A stretch of DNA of 10,450 nucleotides from Ruminococcus flavefaciens. Its GTDB lineage: Bacteria > Bacillota > Clostridia > Oscillospirales > Ruminococcaceae. The notes beneath the pieces were generated by a model that was not told the DNA's origin, did not search any database, and was given only the letters and a program-made list of their open reading frames with translations. The position numbers and the translations under genes are program-made. Of this stretch, positions 1 to 5,494 are shown piece after piece. The DNA lies in the NCBI GenBank assembly GCA_002350065.1, contig DEDQ01000048.1, forward strand, positions 13,865 to 24,314. Reading direction: 5' to 3'. How positions within the stretch are numbered: the first letter of the stretch is position 1; each line of letters begins with the position of its first letter.

Positions 1-15
1 TTGTGCGGTATTGCC

Positions 16-55
16 TTAAAAAGAAGGGACTGTTGCACCGGTGTACAACAGTCCC
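16..55 (-). terminator. Intrinsic terminator of the zinc-ribbon gene
   Basis: Seen in sequence: a perfect 10-bp inverted repeat (26-35 with 46-55, arm GGGACTGTTG) with a 10-nt loop. Read on the minus strand it is followed by TTCTTTTT (18-25). It begins 7 nt after the stop codon of the zinc-ribbon gene. This is a textbook Rho-independent terminator, and it closes the leftmost transcription unit. The 15 bases to its left hold nothing I can identify. Confidence 0.92.
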
Positions 56-62
56 GTTGATA

Positions 63-497
63 TTAGTAGTTCTGATTAGAATCTGCGTTAAAGAACTGAT
101 TGCTGCTTTCTGTATAATAATCGTTGGGCTCGAGGGACATAAAGTCGTCGTCCTCCATATCAGGAAGCCTTGCTCCGCAGCGTCCGCAGAACTGGAAACG
201 CTCATTGACCTCAGCATCGCACTTGGGGCATATCTTATAGCCGCGAATGCCATTGAGCTCAAATCTCATTTTCTTTATTCTTCTGCGTCTTGTGTCGATA
301 TCGTCGCAGAGCACCTTGAGGTTAGCGGGATCCTCGTTGGGATTCTTATAATACTTCTTACCGATATCGGTAAAGATCTCAACGATTCTCTCCTCCTCGT
401 ACAGTATCTTTCTCTTCAGATTATTTGCCTCAGAGATACTTTTGGTCTTATCGGTAATGCCCTTGCTTGCGTCACCGATCTTCTCGAAAAGGCCCAT
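63..497 (-). CDS. Small zinc-ribbon protein of unknown function
   Basis: A 144-residue protein. Residues 1-20 are polar/amphipathic (MGLFEKIGDASKG...). Residues 20-85 are highly charged and probably helical or coiled-coil, with a very basic RRRRIKK stretch near 70-76. A zinc ribbon follows, with CPKC at 90-93 and CGRC at 104-107, then an acidic, Asn/Gln-rich tail. I see no signal peptide or membrane segment, so it is probably cytoplasmic. The start at 497 was chosen because AGGAG (506-510) lies 8 nt upstream; in-frame GTG/ATG codons at 506 and 503 sit on top of that site. The gene is monocistronic, with its own consensus promoter and terminator. Short CxxC...CxxC ribbons of this kind are common in uncharacterised Firmicute proteins; the four Cys probably bind one zinc. 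The function is not known. Confidence 0.85.
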   Translation of the reverse strand: MGLFEKIGDASKGITDKTKSISEANNLKRKILYEEERIVEIFTDIGKKYYKNPNEDPANLKVLCDDIDTRRRRIKKMRFELNGIRGYKICPKCDAEVNERFQFCGRCGARLPDMEDDDFMSLEPNDYYTESSNQFFNADSNQNY

Positions 498-585
498 GTT
501 CATCACTCCTATAGAAATTTGTGCCGCTCACGTACCGGACGGATTGTACTTTAAGAGATACAAACTCCGATACACCTGCACCTAT

Positions 586-614
586 ATTATACATTTTTTA
601 TAAAAAAATGTCAA
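586..614 (-). promoter_or_regulatory. Consensus sigma-A promoter for the zinc-ribbon gene
   Basis: On the minus strand: -35 TTGACA (609-614), a 17-nt spacer (592-608) and -10 TATAAT (586-591), all matching consensus exactly. The start point would be near 579, leaving a leader of about 80 nt before the ATG at 497. The spacer is an AT-only, near-perfect inverted repeat (591-611), which could be an operator or simply a bent spacer. Confidence 0.9.
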
Positions 615-643
615 GGGTTTTTACATTTATTCTACGTTTTTTT

Positions 644-707
644 AAAAAATTAGCTAATGGATTTATGAAAAATCCCCTGCAGGTGTTATGCCGCACAAAC
701 ACTGCGG
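644..707 (-). terminator. Possible weak terminator region after the ACT gene
   Basis: Two hairpins lie downstream of the ACT gene on the minus strand. One is CCGCA/TGCGG (691-695 with 703-707), with no U-run. The other is GGATTT/AAATCC (659-664 with 670-675, 5-nt loop), followed after 9 nt by six T on the minus strand (644-649). Neither is a strong canonical terminator, but the eight-gene minus-strand run must end before the next promoter at 614. The call is partly from context. Confidence 0.4.
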
Positions 708-712
708 AGCTC

Positions 713-1147
713 TCACATCTCCGAGATATCGTTCTCGGTAAGCTGGATAATGCCGCCCTTTTCAAGAGCCGCAGAAGCGTTGTCATTATCGTCAACGCGG
801 ATAACGAACGAGACCGACTTATCTGACTTTCCGAGGAAGGAATAGAGATACTCGATGTTTACGTTATCGCTTCCGAGGATATCGAGCACGCGGCTGAGCT
901 GTCCCGGAGTGTCGGGGATAGAGATAGCGACTACCTCTGTATCAGCGACAACATAGGAAGCCTTCCTGAGAACCTCGACAGTCTTGTCGGTATCGTTTGC
1001 GATCATTCTGAGGATGCCGAAATCCTTTGTATCGGCAATGCTGAGGGCTCTGAGGTTTATACCGTTCTCCTTGAGCAGCTTCATTACGCCGGTAAGCTGA
1101 TTTGGTTTATTGTCTAAAAATACTGAGATCTGTCTTACATTTGCCAT
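713..1147 (-). CDS. Tandem ACT-domain protein (amino acid-binding regulator)
   Basis: A 144-residue protein made of two ACT-like halves: residues 1-68 (QISVFLDNKPNQLTGVMKLL, the typical first strand and helix with an Asn/Pro-Gly type turn) and 69-144 (VVAISIPDTPGQLSRVLDIL). The PGQL turn is the usual ligand-binding site of ACT domains. No enzyme domain is attached. ACT domains bind small molecules, mostly amino acids, at domain interfaces. Stand-alone tandem ACT proteins are frequently encoded next to phenylacetate-CoA ligase in anaerobes. I infer that this one senses an aromatic amino acid or an intermediate of the Ior/PaaK pathway; the ligand and target are not shown by the sequence. AAGGAGG (1155-1161) lies 7 nt before the ATG. 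It is the last gene of the co-directional run. Confidence 0.9.
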   Translation of the reverse strand: MANVRQISVFLDNKPNQLTGVMKLLKENGINLRALSIADTKDFGILRMIANDTDKTVEVLRKASYVVADTEVVAISIPDTPGQLSRVLDILGSDNVNIEYLYSFLGKSDKSVSFVIRVDDNDNASAALEKGGIIQLTENDISEM

Positions 1148-1175
1148 TGAAGTTCCTCCTTGAAGATATTTGCAG

Positions 1176-1193
1176 GGGCGCCGTTAAGCGCCC
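1176..1193 (-). other. GC hairpin between the Cse60-like and ACT genes
   Basis: A perfect 6-bp inverted repeat, GGGCGC/GCGCCC (1176-1181 with 1188-1193), with a 6-nt loop. It lies between the stop of the 71-residue gene and the ribosome binding site of the ACT gene. On the minus strand it is followed by CCTGCAAATATC, so there is no U-run and it is not a standard terminator. It may be an mRNA stability or processing hairpin. Confidence 0.5.
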
Positions 1194-1212
1194 TGACCTG
1201 ATGATCTGAGAA

Positions 1213-1428
1213 TTAAAGCTCCTCGTACATTACGAGAGCAGAAAAATCCTCTGTAAACTCGTTAACATGAGTCTGCGCATCGTGGCAAAGACCTGCCGCA
1301 GTGCTGTACTTGATGTCGATGACCTTTACTGTAGCGATAAACTCGTTGATATCGCTTTCAAAGTTGGAGAATCTTTCATATTTCTCCTGAGCGGGCTGGA
1401 AGCTTGTTGAAAATAGTTTTACTTTCAT
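1213..1428 (-). CDS. Cse60-like small protein
   Basis: A 71-residue protein beginning MKVKLFSTSF, with a middle segment INEFIATVKVIDIKYST and an end FSALVMYEEL. The order is a beta start, 'INEFI', 'VIDIKYST', a short variable loop and 'SALVMYE'. It resembles the Cse60 sporulation-protein family (small proteins first seen as a forespore-expressed gene in Bacillus), recognised here from memory of the pattern, not by a search. The molecular function of that family is not known, and many members occur in non-sporulating contexts. AAAGGAG (1437-1443) is 8 nt upstream of the ATG, so it is clearly translated. It sits between paaK and the ACT gene in the same direction, with 68 and 65 bp gaps, each holding a hairpin. 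A role in the aryl-CoA module is possible but unsupported. Confidence 0.75.
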   Translation of the reverse strand: MKVKLFSTSFQPAQEKYERFSNFESDINEFIATVKVIDIKYSTAAGLCHDAQTHVNEFTEDFSALVMYEEL

Positions 1429-1461
1429 GGTAATTTCTCCTTTATTGAAATTGTTTTATGA

Positions 1462-1484
1462 TTCACGGCAGTTCTCTGCCTGAA
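1462..1484 (-). other. Hairpin between paaK and the Cse60-like gene
   Basis: Stem GGCAG/CTGCC (1467-1471 with 1476-1480, 4-nt loop), extended by TTCA/TGAA (1462-1465 with 1481-1484) with one bulged base at 1466. On the minus strand it is followed by TCATAAAACAATTT, so there is no clean U-run. It could attenuate or process the mRNA between paaK and the small gene. Confidence 0.45.
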
Positions 1485-1496
1485 CAGCTTGATTTA

Positions 1497-2816
1497 TTAC
1501 TTTGCCGGCTTGTCGTGAAGCTTGCGCTTGTCGATAACGCGGACAGCCTTGCCCTCGCTTCTTGTGATAGACTTAGGCGATACGAGATGCACCTTCGGAT
1601 TGATGCCGAGCATGGTCTTGATAGCGAGAGCGAGAGCGCGCTCCTGATCCTGCATATCCTTTACCTTATCCGAGAACTGCTCGGGCTTCATCTCAACGAC
1701 GATGTCGAGGGTATCGCTGTTGTTGATACGGTCTACCTCGATGATATAGTTCGGAGCGTAGCCCTCGGCGATGAGAACAGTCTCTATCTGGCTCGGGAAA
1801 ACGTTTACTCCGCGGATTATCATCATATCGTCGCTTCTGCCCATAGGCTTAGCCATTTTTACGAGTGTACGTCCGCACGAGCACTTCTTTCTGCTGAGCA
1901 CGCAGAGGTCGCGTGTGCGGTATCTGAGAAGCGGGAAAGCCTCCTTGGTGATGCTTGTGAAAACGAGCTCGCCGACCTCGCCCTCGGGGAGCACCTCACC
2001 TGTTTCGGGGTCGATTATCTCAGCGATGAAGTTATCCTCATTTATATGCATACCGTTCTGCTCACAGCATTCAAAGGCAACGCCGGGACCGCTCGATTCA
2101 GTCAGACCGTATATATCGAAAGCCTTGATGCCAAGCGATTTTTCAATAGTCTGACGCATTTCCTCAGTCCACGGCTCAGCGCCGAAGATGCCGGCTTTGA
2201 GCTTGAGGTCCTCGGGCTTGATGCCCATTTCCTCGATAGTTTCGCCGATGTAAGCGGCATACGAGGGAGTACAGCACAGGATAGTAGCTCCGAGGTCCTG
2301 CATGAACTGTATCTGGCGCTCGGTATTTCCCGATGACATGGGAAGTGTAAGACAGCCGACCTTGTGCGAGCCGTCATGCAGACCTGAACCGCCTGTGAAG
2401 AGTCCGTAGCCGTAAGCTATCTGAACAACGTCCTCGTTTGTGCCGCCTGCGGCGGTGATAGCTCTTGCAACGCAGTCTGCCCACATATCGAGGTCGTTCT
2501 GAGTGTAGAATGCGACAACGCGCTTTCCGGTAGTACCGCTCGTAGAATGGATGCGGACGCAGTCGCTGAGCGGCTTTGCAAGGAGACCGTAGGGGTAAGC
2601 CTCGCGGAGGTCAGCCTTGCTGAGAAACGGGAGCTTGTGAAGATCGTCTGTTCCCTTGATGTCCTCGGGCTTTACGCCTTTTTCGTCCATAAGATCGCGG
2701 TAATACTTCACGTTTTCATAAACGTGCTTCACCTGAGCGACAAGACGTTCGTCCTGAAGCTTTTTCATGTCCTCGCGGGACATAGTTTCGATCTCTTTGT
2801 TCCAATATCTTTCCAT
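1497..2816 (-). CDS. paaK: Phenylacetate-CoA ligase (AMP-forming)
   Basis: A full-length, 439-residue member of the adenylate-forming (ANL) superfamily, close to the usual PaaK length of about 430-440. It activates phenylacetate, or a related arylacetate, with ATP and CoA through an acyl-adenylate, in the cytoplasm. Visible motifs are the P-loop STSGTTGK (91-98), IYGLTESSG (235-243), RYRTRD (298-303), the C-terminal hinge and substrate region GRSDDMMIIRGVNVFPSQIE (326-345), and SEGKAVRV (420-427) with the predicted catalytic Lys423. A CSCG near 313-316 is a typical PaaK cysteine pair. The start at 2816 has AAGGAG (2828-2833) 11 nt upstream. Its position beside iorA/iorB and an ACT gene points to arylacetate/arylpyruvate exchange rather than the aerobic paa pathway, none of whose other genes are present. 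The exact aryl substrate (phenyl-, indole- or hydroxyphenyl-acetate) cannot be told from sequence. Confidence 0.95.
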   Translation of the reverse strand: MERYWNKEIETMSREDMKKLQDERLVAQVKHVYENVKYYRDLMDEKGVKPEDIKGTDDLHKLPFLSKADLREAYPYGLLAKPLSDCVRIHSTSGTTGKRVVAFYTQNDLDMWADCVARAITAAGGTNEDVVQIAYGYGLFTGGSGLHDGSHKVGCLTLPMSSGNTERQIQFMQDLGATILCCTPSYAAYIGETIEEMGIKPEDLKLKAGIFGAEPWTEEMRQTIEKSLGIKAFDIYGLTESSGPGVAFECCEQNGMHINEDNFIAEIIDPETGEVLPEGEVGELVFTSITKEAFPLLRYRTRDLCVLSRKKCSCGRTLVKMAKPMGRSDDMMIIRGVNVFPSQIETVLIAEGYAPNYIIEVDRINNSDTLDIVVEMKPEQFSDKVKDMQDQERALALAIKTMLGINPKVHLVSPKSITRSEGKAVRVIDKRKLHDKPAK

Positions 2817-2850
2817 TGGACTTCATACTCCTTACTGATGATATTTATGT

Positions 2851-2874
2851 AAAACCAGCGCCATTGCTGATTTT
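2851..2874 (-). terminator. Possible weak terminator after the lipoprotein gene
   Basis: A 9-bp stem (AAAACCAGC 2851-2859 with GCTGATTTT 2866-2874, one G-U pair) and a 6-nt loop, 4 nt beyond the lipoprotein stop codon. On the minus strand the 3' arm ends in GTTTTAC, giving a short U-run partly inside the stem. It may partly separate lipoprotein and paaK transcription; paaK would then depend on read-through or an internal promoter. Confidence 0.4.
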
Positions 2875-2878
2875 AAAG

Positions 2879-4387
2879 CTAAATAGTGTATTCGATGATA
2901 TTGCTTACGCGGACATAGGTATGTCCCTTGAAGGCAACGAGATATATGGTATGTCTGCCGCTGCTGCCCTTTATCCACTGGTACTGCGTATCGAGCACAA
3001 GCTCAGGCTCGCCGGTGCGCGGGTCTTCTGTTCCGCGTTCAAGCACCTGAACGCCGTCGAGCTCAACGTGCCAGCAGAGATTCTGAAAGCCTTTGTGCTC
3101 ATCGCGAGTTATAGTATAGTCGTCATTGAGGGTGAGTGTAAAGGTCTCTTCTACGGGAGTTTCAGCTAAGAGCTTCTGCCGGTACGAGGGATACTCTGTG
3201 ACCGCGCCGTTGACCGTAGCATCGCATACGCAGTCCTTGAAGGTGATAGACGCCTCTCTGCCGATTATTCCGCCGTAATCATCGTTTCCGCCGTCGACTC
3301 TGCCGTGTACCGTGACGTTTTCCCATACGTTCGTGCCGTATATCTCACCGCCGGCGATGCCGGTGCAGGCTGTACCGCTGACGTATGCGTCAGTGAAGGT
3401 GATATTGCGCATTACAGCGTCAGTGCTGTAGCCGATGAATCCGGCGTCCTCATAATCAAGACTGATGTGGAGCCCCTTTATAATGTGATACTTGCCGTCT
3501 ACAACTCCGGTAAAGCCGTGTCTGCCGGTGAGATTGCTTCCCAGCGGCTTCCAGTCCATATCCGTGAGGTCGATGTCGTCCTCAAGGGTTATCGTTACCG
3601 GCTCGTATTCATCGGCTATCGCGTTTACGTAGTATGTCGCAGAAGCGAGCTGCTTCGCGTTTGAAACATGGAAATCCGGAGCGTTCTCCATAGCCCATTG
3701 CTTATCCACGAGCTCCATTATGCTGCCGGTATCGCCGCCGCGCTCCCAGTCGGAGTCATACTGCGACTTATCGACGTTGTACTCATATCCGGAAACGTCC
3801 AAGCCCCATGCGCCGTACCACTGATAAGCGTCCGCGAGGAGGTAAACTCCGTCCTCTTTGATAGGAACGGTTATCCTGTTGTACTCCTTTTCGAGGACAG
3901 CGCCATTGACCGTATCGTAGGAGCCGCCCTTCCCGTTGTAATGGAGAATGATGAGGTTCTCTTCGGGGACTCCGCGAAGCTCGTCTTTATTGTAGACAAA
4001 GCCTATCTCAGGCTCCTTCAAGCCCTCCTTTGTGAAGGTGAGCTCTACCGGAGGGCCCACAAGTCCTACTACCTCGCTGTGCAGGACGTCCACCCCGTAC
4101 AGGTCAGTTATCCGCGCATACGAGCGTATATCGCCGTCGCAGATGCCCGAAAGCAGCACCTTTGCGACCTCCGGCTTCTGTTCATTATTCAGCGTTTTCG
4201 AGCACTCCTGACGTATATCCGCAAAGAGGTCCTCGTCCTCGGTGGTGGGTTCGTCAGCTTCCGAAGCTTCGGTAGTTCTTTCCATATCAGGTCCGTCGCT
4301 GCCGCTGATGAGCGAAGGAAATCTTCCGCAGCCGGTAAGCGATGCAGCAACAGCTATCGCGGCAAGAAATGCCAATGTCTTTTTCAT
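2879..4387 (-). CDS. Secreted lipoprotein with GLUG-like beta-helix repeats
   Basis: A 502-residue protein. It starts with a lipoprotein signal peptide, MKKTLAFLAA plus a hydrophobic core, and the lipobox LTGC (17-20), so Cys20 should be lipidated and the protein held outside the membrane. A Ser/Thr/Glu/Asp-rich linker follows (about 29-52). Residues 53-235 form a region I do not recognise. Residues 240-395 carry GLUG/beta-helix-type elements: WKPLGSN, FTGVVDGKYHIIKGL, DAGFIGYS, VMRNITFTD, TGIAGGEI, DDYGGIIGR. The C-terminal 90 residues (about 413-502) look like a beta-rich Ig-like domain. Such repeats are common in cell-surface proteins of gut Firmicutes; binding or adhesion is a guess. The start at 4387 was chosen because it places the signal peptide at the N-terminus, although the upstream GGGGG is only a fair ribosome binding site. 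It interrupts the iorB-paaK order, with 105 bp and 62 bp gaps. Confidence 0.85.
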   Translation of the reverse strand: MKKTLAFLAAIAVAASLTGCGRFPSLISGSDGPDMERTTEASEADEPTTEDEDLFADIRQECSKTLNNEQKPEVAKVLLSGICDGDIRSYARITDLYGVDVLHSEVVGLVGPPVELTFTKEGLKEPEIGFVYNKDELRGVPEENLIILHYNGKGGSYDTVNGAVLEKEYNRITVPIKEDGVYLLADAYQWYGAWGLDVSGYEYNVDKSQYDSDWERGGDTGSIMELVDKQWAMENAPDFHVSNAKQLASATYYVNAIADEYEPVTITLEDDIDLTDMDWKPLGSNLTGRHGFTGVVDGKYHIIKGLHISLDYEDAGFIGYSTDAVMRNITFTDAYVSGTACTGIAGGEIYGTNVWENVTVHGRVDGGNDDYGGIIGREASITFKDCVCDATVNGAVTEYPSYRQKLLAETPVEETFTLTLNDDYTITRDEHKGFQNLCWHVELDGVQVLERGTEDPRTGEPELVLDTQYQWIKGSSGRHTIYLVAFKGHTYVRVSNIIEYTI

Positions 4388-4492
4388 AAGCGCCCCCGAT
4401 CCTATGCGCATCTGCGGTATCAAACTATGCAGACGTTTTCAGATAATACATTTTTTATGCAGTCTGACGTTCGCAATTGCCTATTGACCGCT

Positions 4493-5074
4493 TTATACTG
4501 ATTCAGCGTTGAGTCCGAGCTCGAAAGCCTTCTTGTTGAGCTCGAGGAATTTAGCCGGAACGCACTGCTCTATAGCCTTGTGCCAGAGCTCCATAGGATA
4601 GTCCATGCGTGCAGCGAGAACTCCCATGAGTACGACGTTTGAAGCCTTCGCAGTACCTGCCTGCTCCGCGAGAGCGAGAGCGTCAACAGCTACGAGGTCA
4701 GCTCCGGCAGCTCTGAGCTTTTCAACGAGGTTCTCAGGATACTGAGCCGCGCCTGTGATAACGGGCATGGGGTCTATCTGCTGAGTCGAGGTGATGAGGT
4801 GACCGCCCTTCTTGAGGTAGGGAAGGCATCTTGCAGCCTCAAGCAGCTCGAACGAGATAACAGCGTCAGCCTCGCCCTTTTCGATAACGGGAGAGTACAC
4901 CTTGTCGCCGTATTTAACGTAGGTAACAACTGAACCGCCGCGCTGCGACATACCGTGTACCTCGCTGACCTTTACGTCATAGCCCTGTGCGAGAAGCACG
5001 TTTCCTATCAATCTTGAAGCCAGCAGCGAGCCCTGTCCGCCGACGCCGACTATCATCATAGATTTAGTTTCCAT
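4493..5074 (-). CDS. iorB: Indolepyruvate ferredoxin oxidoreductase, beta subunit
   Basis: A 193-residue protein, the usual IorB length (about 190-200). It belongs to the gamma-type pyruvate/ketoisovalerate oxidoreductase domain family. Motifs are GVGGQGS (10-16), SEVHGMSQRGG (37-47) and ASNVVLMGVLA (about 144-154). With IorA it oxidises indolepyruvate, phenylpyruvate or hydroxyphenylpyruvate plus CoA to arylacetyl-CoA and CO2, passing electrons to ferredoxin; the reaction is reversible. AAGGAG (5083-5088) lies 8 nt upstream of the ATG. The gene is separated from iorA by a small unknown gene, whereas iorA and iorB are usually directly adjacent. A 105-bp gap follows before the lipoprotein gene, in which I see no convincing terminator. 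Confidence 0.95.
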   Translation of the reverse strand: METKSMMIVGVGGQGSLLASRLIGNVLLAQGYDVKVSEVHGMSQRGGSVVTYVKYGDKVYSPVIEKGEADAVISFELLEAARCLPYLKKGGHLITSTQQIDPMPVITGAAQYPENLVEKLRAAGADLVAVDALALAEQAGTAKASNVVLMGVLAARMDYPMELWHKAIEQCVPAKFLELNKKAFELGLNAESV

Positions 5075-5092
5075 TTATATTACTCCTTAAAA

Positions 5093-5494
5093 TCAAGCTT
5101 TAAAAATAATGTCGAGGTCACCTTCAACATGACCTATGCCGATACCCTTCAGGCTGAGCAGGATATCCCTGTATTTTCCGGTCTGGAGGTAGTCCCTGAT
5201 GAGGGAAGTATACATTCCCTGCACGAATTCGATGCTCTTGTCGTCCTCGTCCGAGAAATCTATCGGGAAGAGGTCGTCCTCCGAGGACCACGCATTGTAG
5301 CAAGCCCACTCGCCTTCCTCGTCATCGGGGTCAAAGCGGTCGGACACTATGAGCTGAGCTGCGAAAACATCTCCCTCGACAGCCTCGTCGTAGAGGTTGA
5401 AGTTGAAAGCGGCAGCATTCTTAGGCATTTCGAGGTTTCCGAGCAGCTCATCGAGCCACTCTGCGAAATGCGGATAAATCTCGTTCTTCGTCAT
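5093..5494 (-). CDS. Unrecognised small acidic protein coupled to iorA
   Basis: A 133-residue, strongly acidic soluble protein. It runs MTKNEIYPHFAEWLDELL, then AAFNFNLYDEAVEGDVFAAQLIVSDRFDPDDEEGEWAC, an acidic segment FSDEDDKS, a helix (about 92-110) and an end GIGIGHVEGDLDII. The pattern FNFNLYD, AQLIVSDRFDPDDEEGEWAC and GHVEGDLDII recalls small uncharacterised Firmicute proteins, but I cannot name a family. It has no signal peptide, metal motif or membrane segment. The start was placed at 5494 because its ATG overlaps the iorA stop as ATGA (5491-5494), a sign of translational coupling; the longer reading frame upstream runs inside iorA. It ends 18 bp before the iorB start. I infer that it is made in step with the Ior subunits and might assist their assembly or activity; nothing in the sequence proves it. 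Confidence 0.85.
   Translation of the reverse strand: MTKNEIYPHFAEWLDELLGNLEMPKNAAAFNFNLYDEAVEGDVFAAQLIVSDRFDPDDEEGEWACYNAWSSEDDLFPIDFSDEDDKSIEFVQGMYTSLIRDYLQTGKYRDILLSLKGIGIGHVEGDLDIIFKA

Noticed and set aside
572..686. 9-nt inverted repeat ACACCTGCA/TGCAGGTGT flanking the zinc-ribbon promoter
   Set aside because: A match this short over some 200 bp is not far from chance, and no other mobile-element or operator features accompany it.
1458..2336. A 292-codon plus-strand open frame opposite paaK
   Set aside because: Antisense shadow of a clear, full-length paaK; the protein is Leu/Asp/Glu-rich with no motif.
4443..4448. TATTAT as a -10 box for the lipoprotein gene
   Set aside because: No -35 at a suitable distance; TTGCGA upstream would need a 22-bp spacer. 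A promoter in this gap remains possible but is not shown.
4425..4470. Imperfect repeat ATGCAGACGTT / ATGCAGTCTGACGTT between iorB and the lipoprotein gene
   Set aside because: Short, imperfect and without a U-run or known motif; could be an operator but there is no support.
3668..4501. Plus-strand open frame opposite the lipoprotein gene
   Set aside because: Antisense to a gene with signal peptide and lipobox; no supporting start signal.
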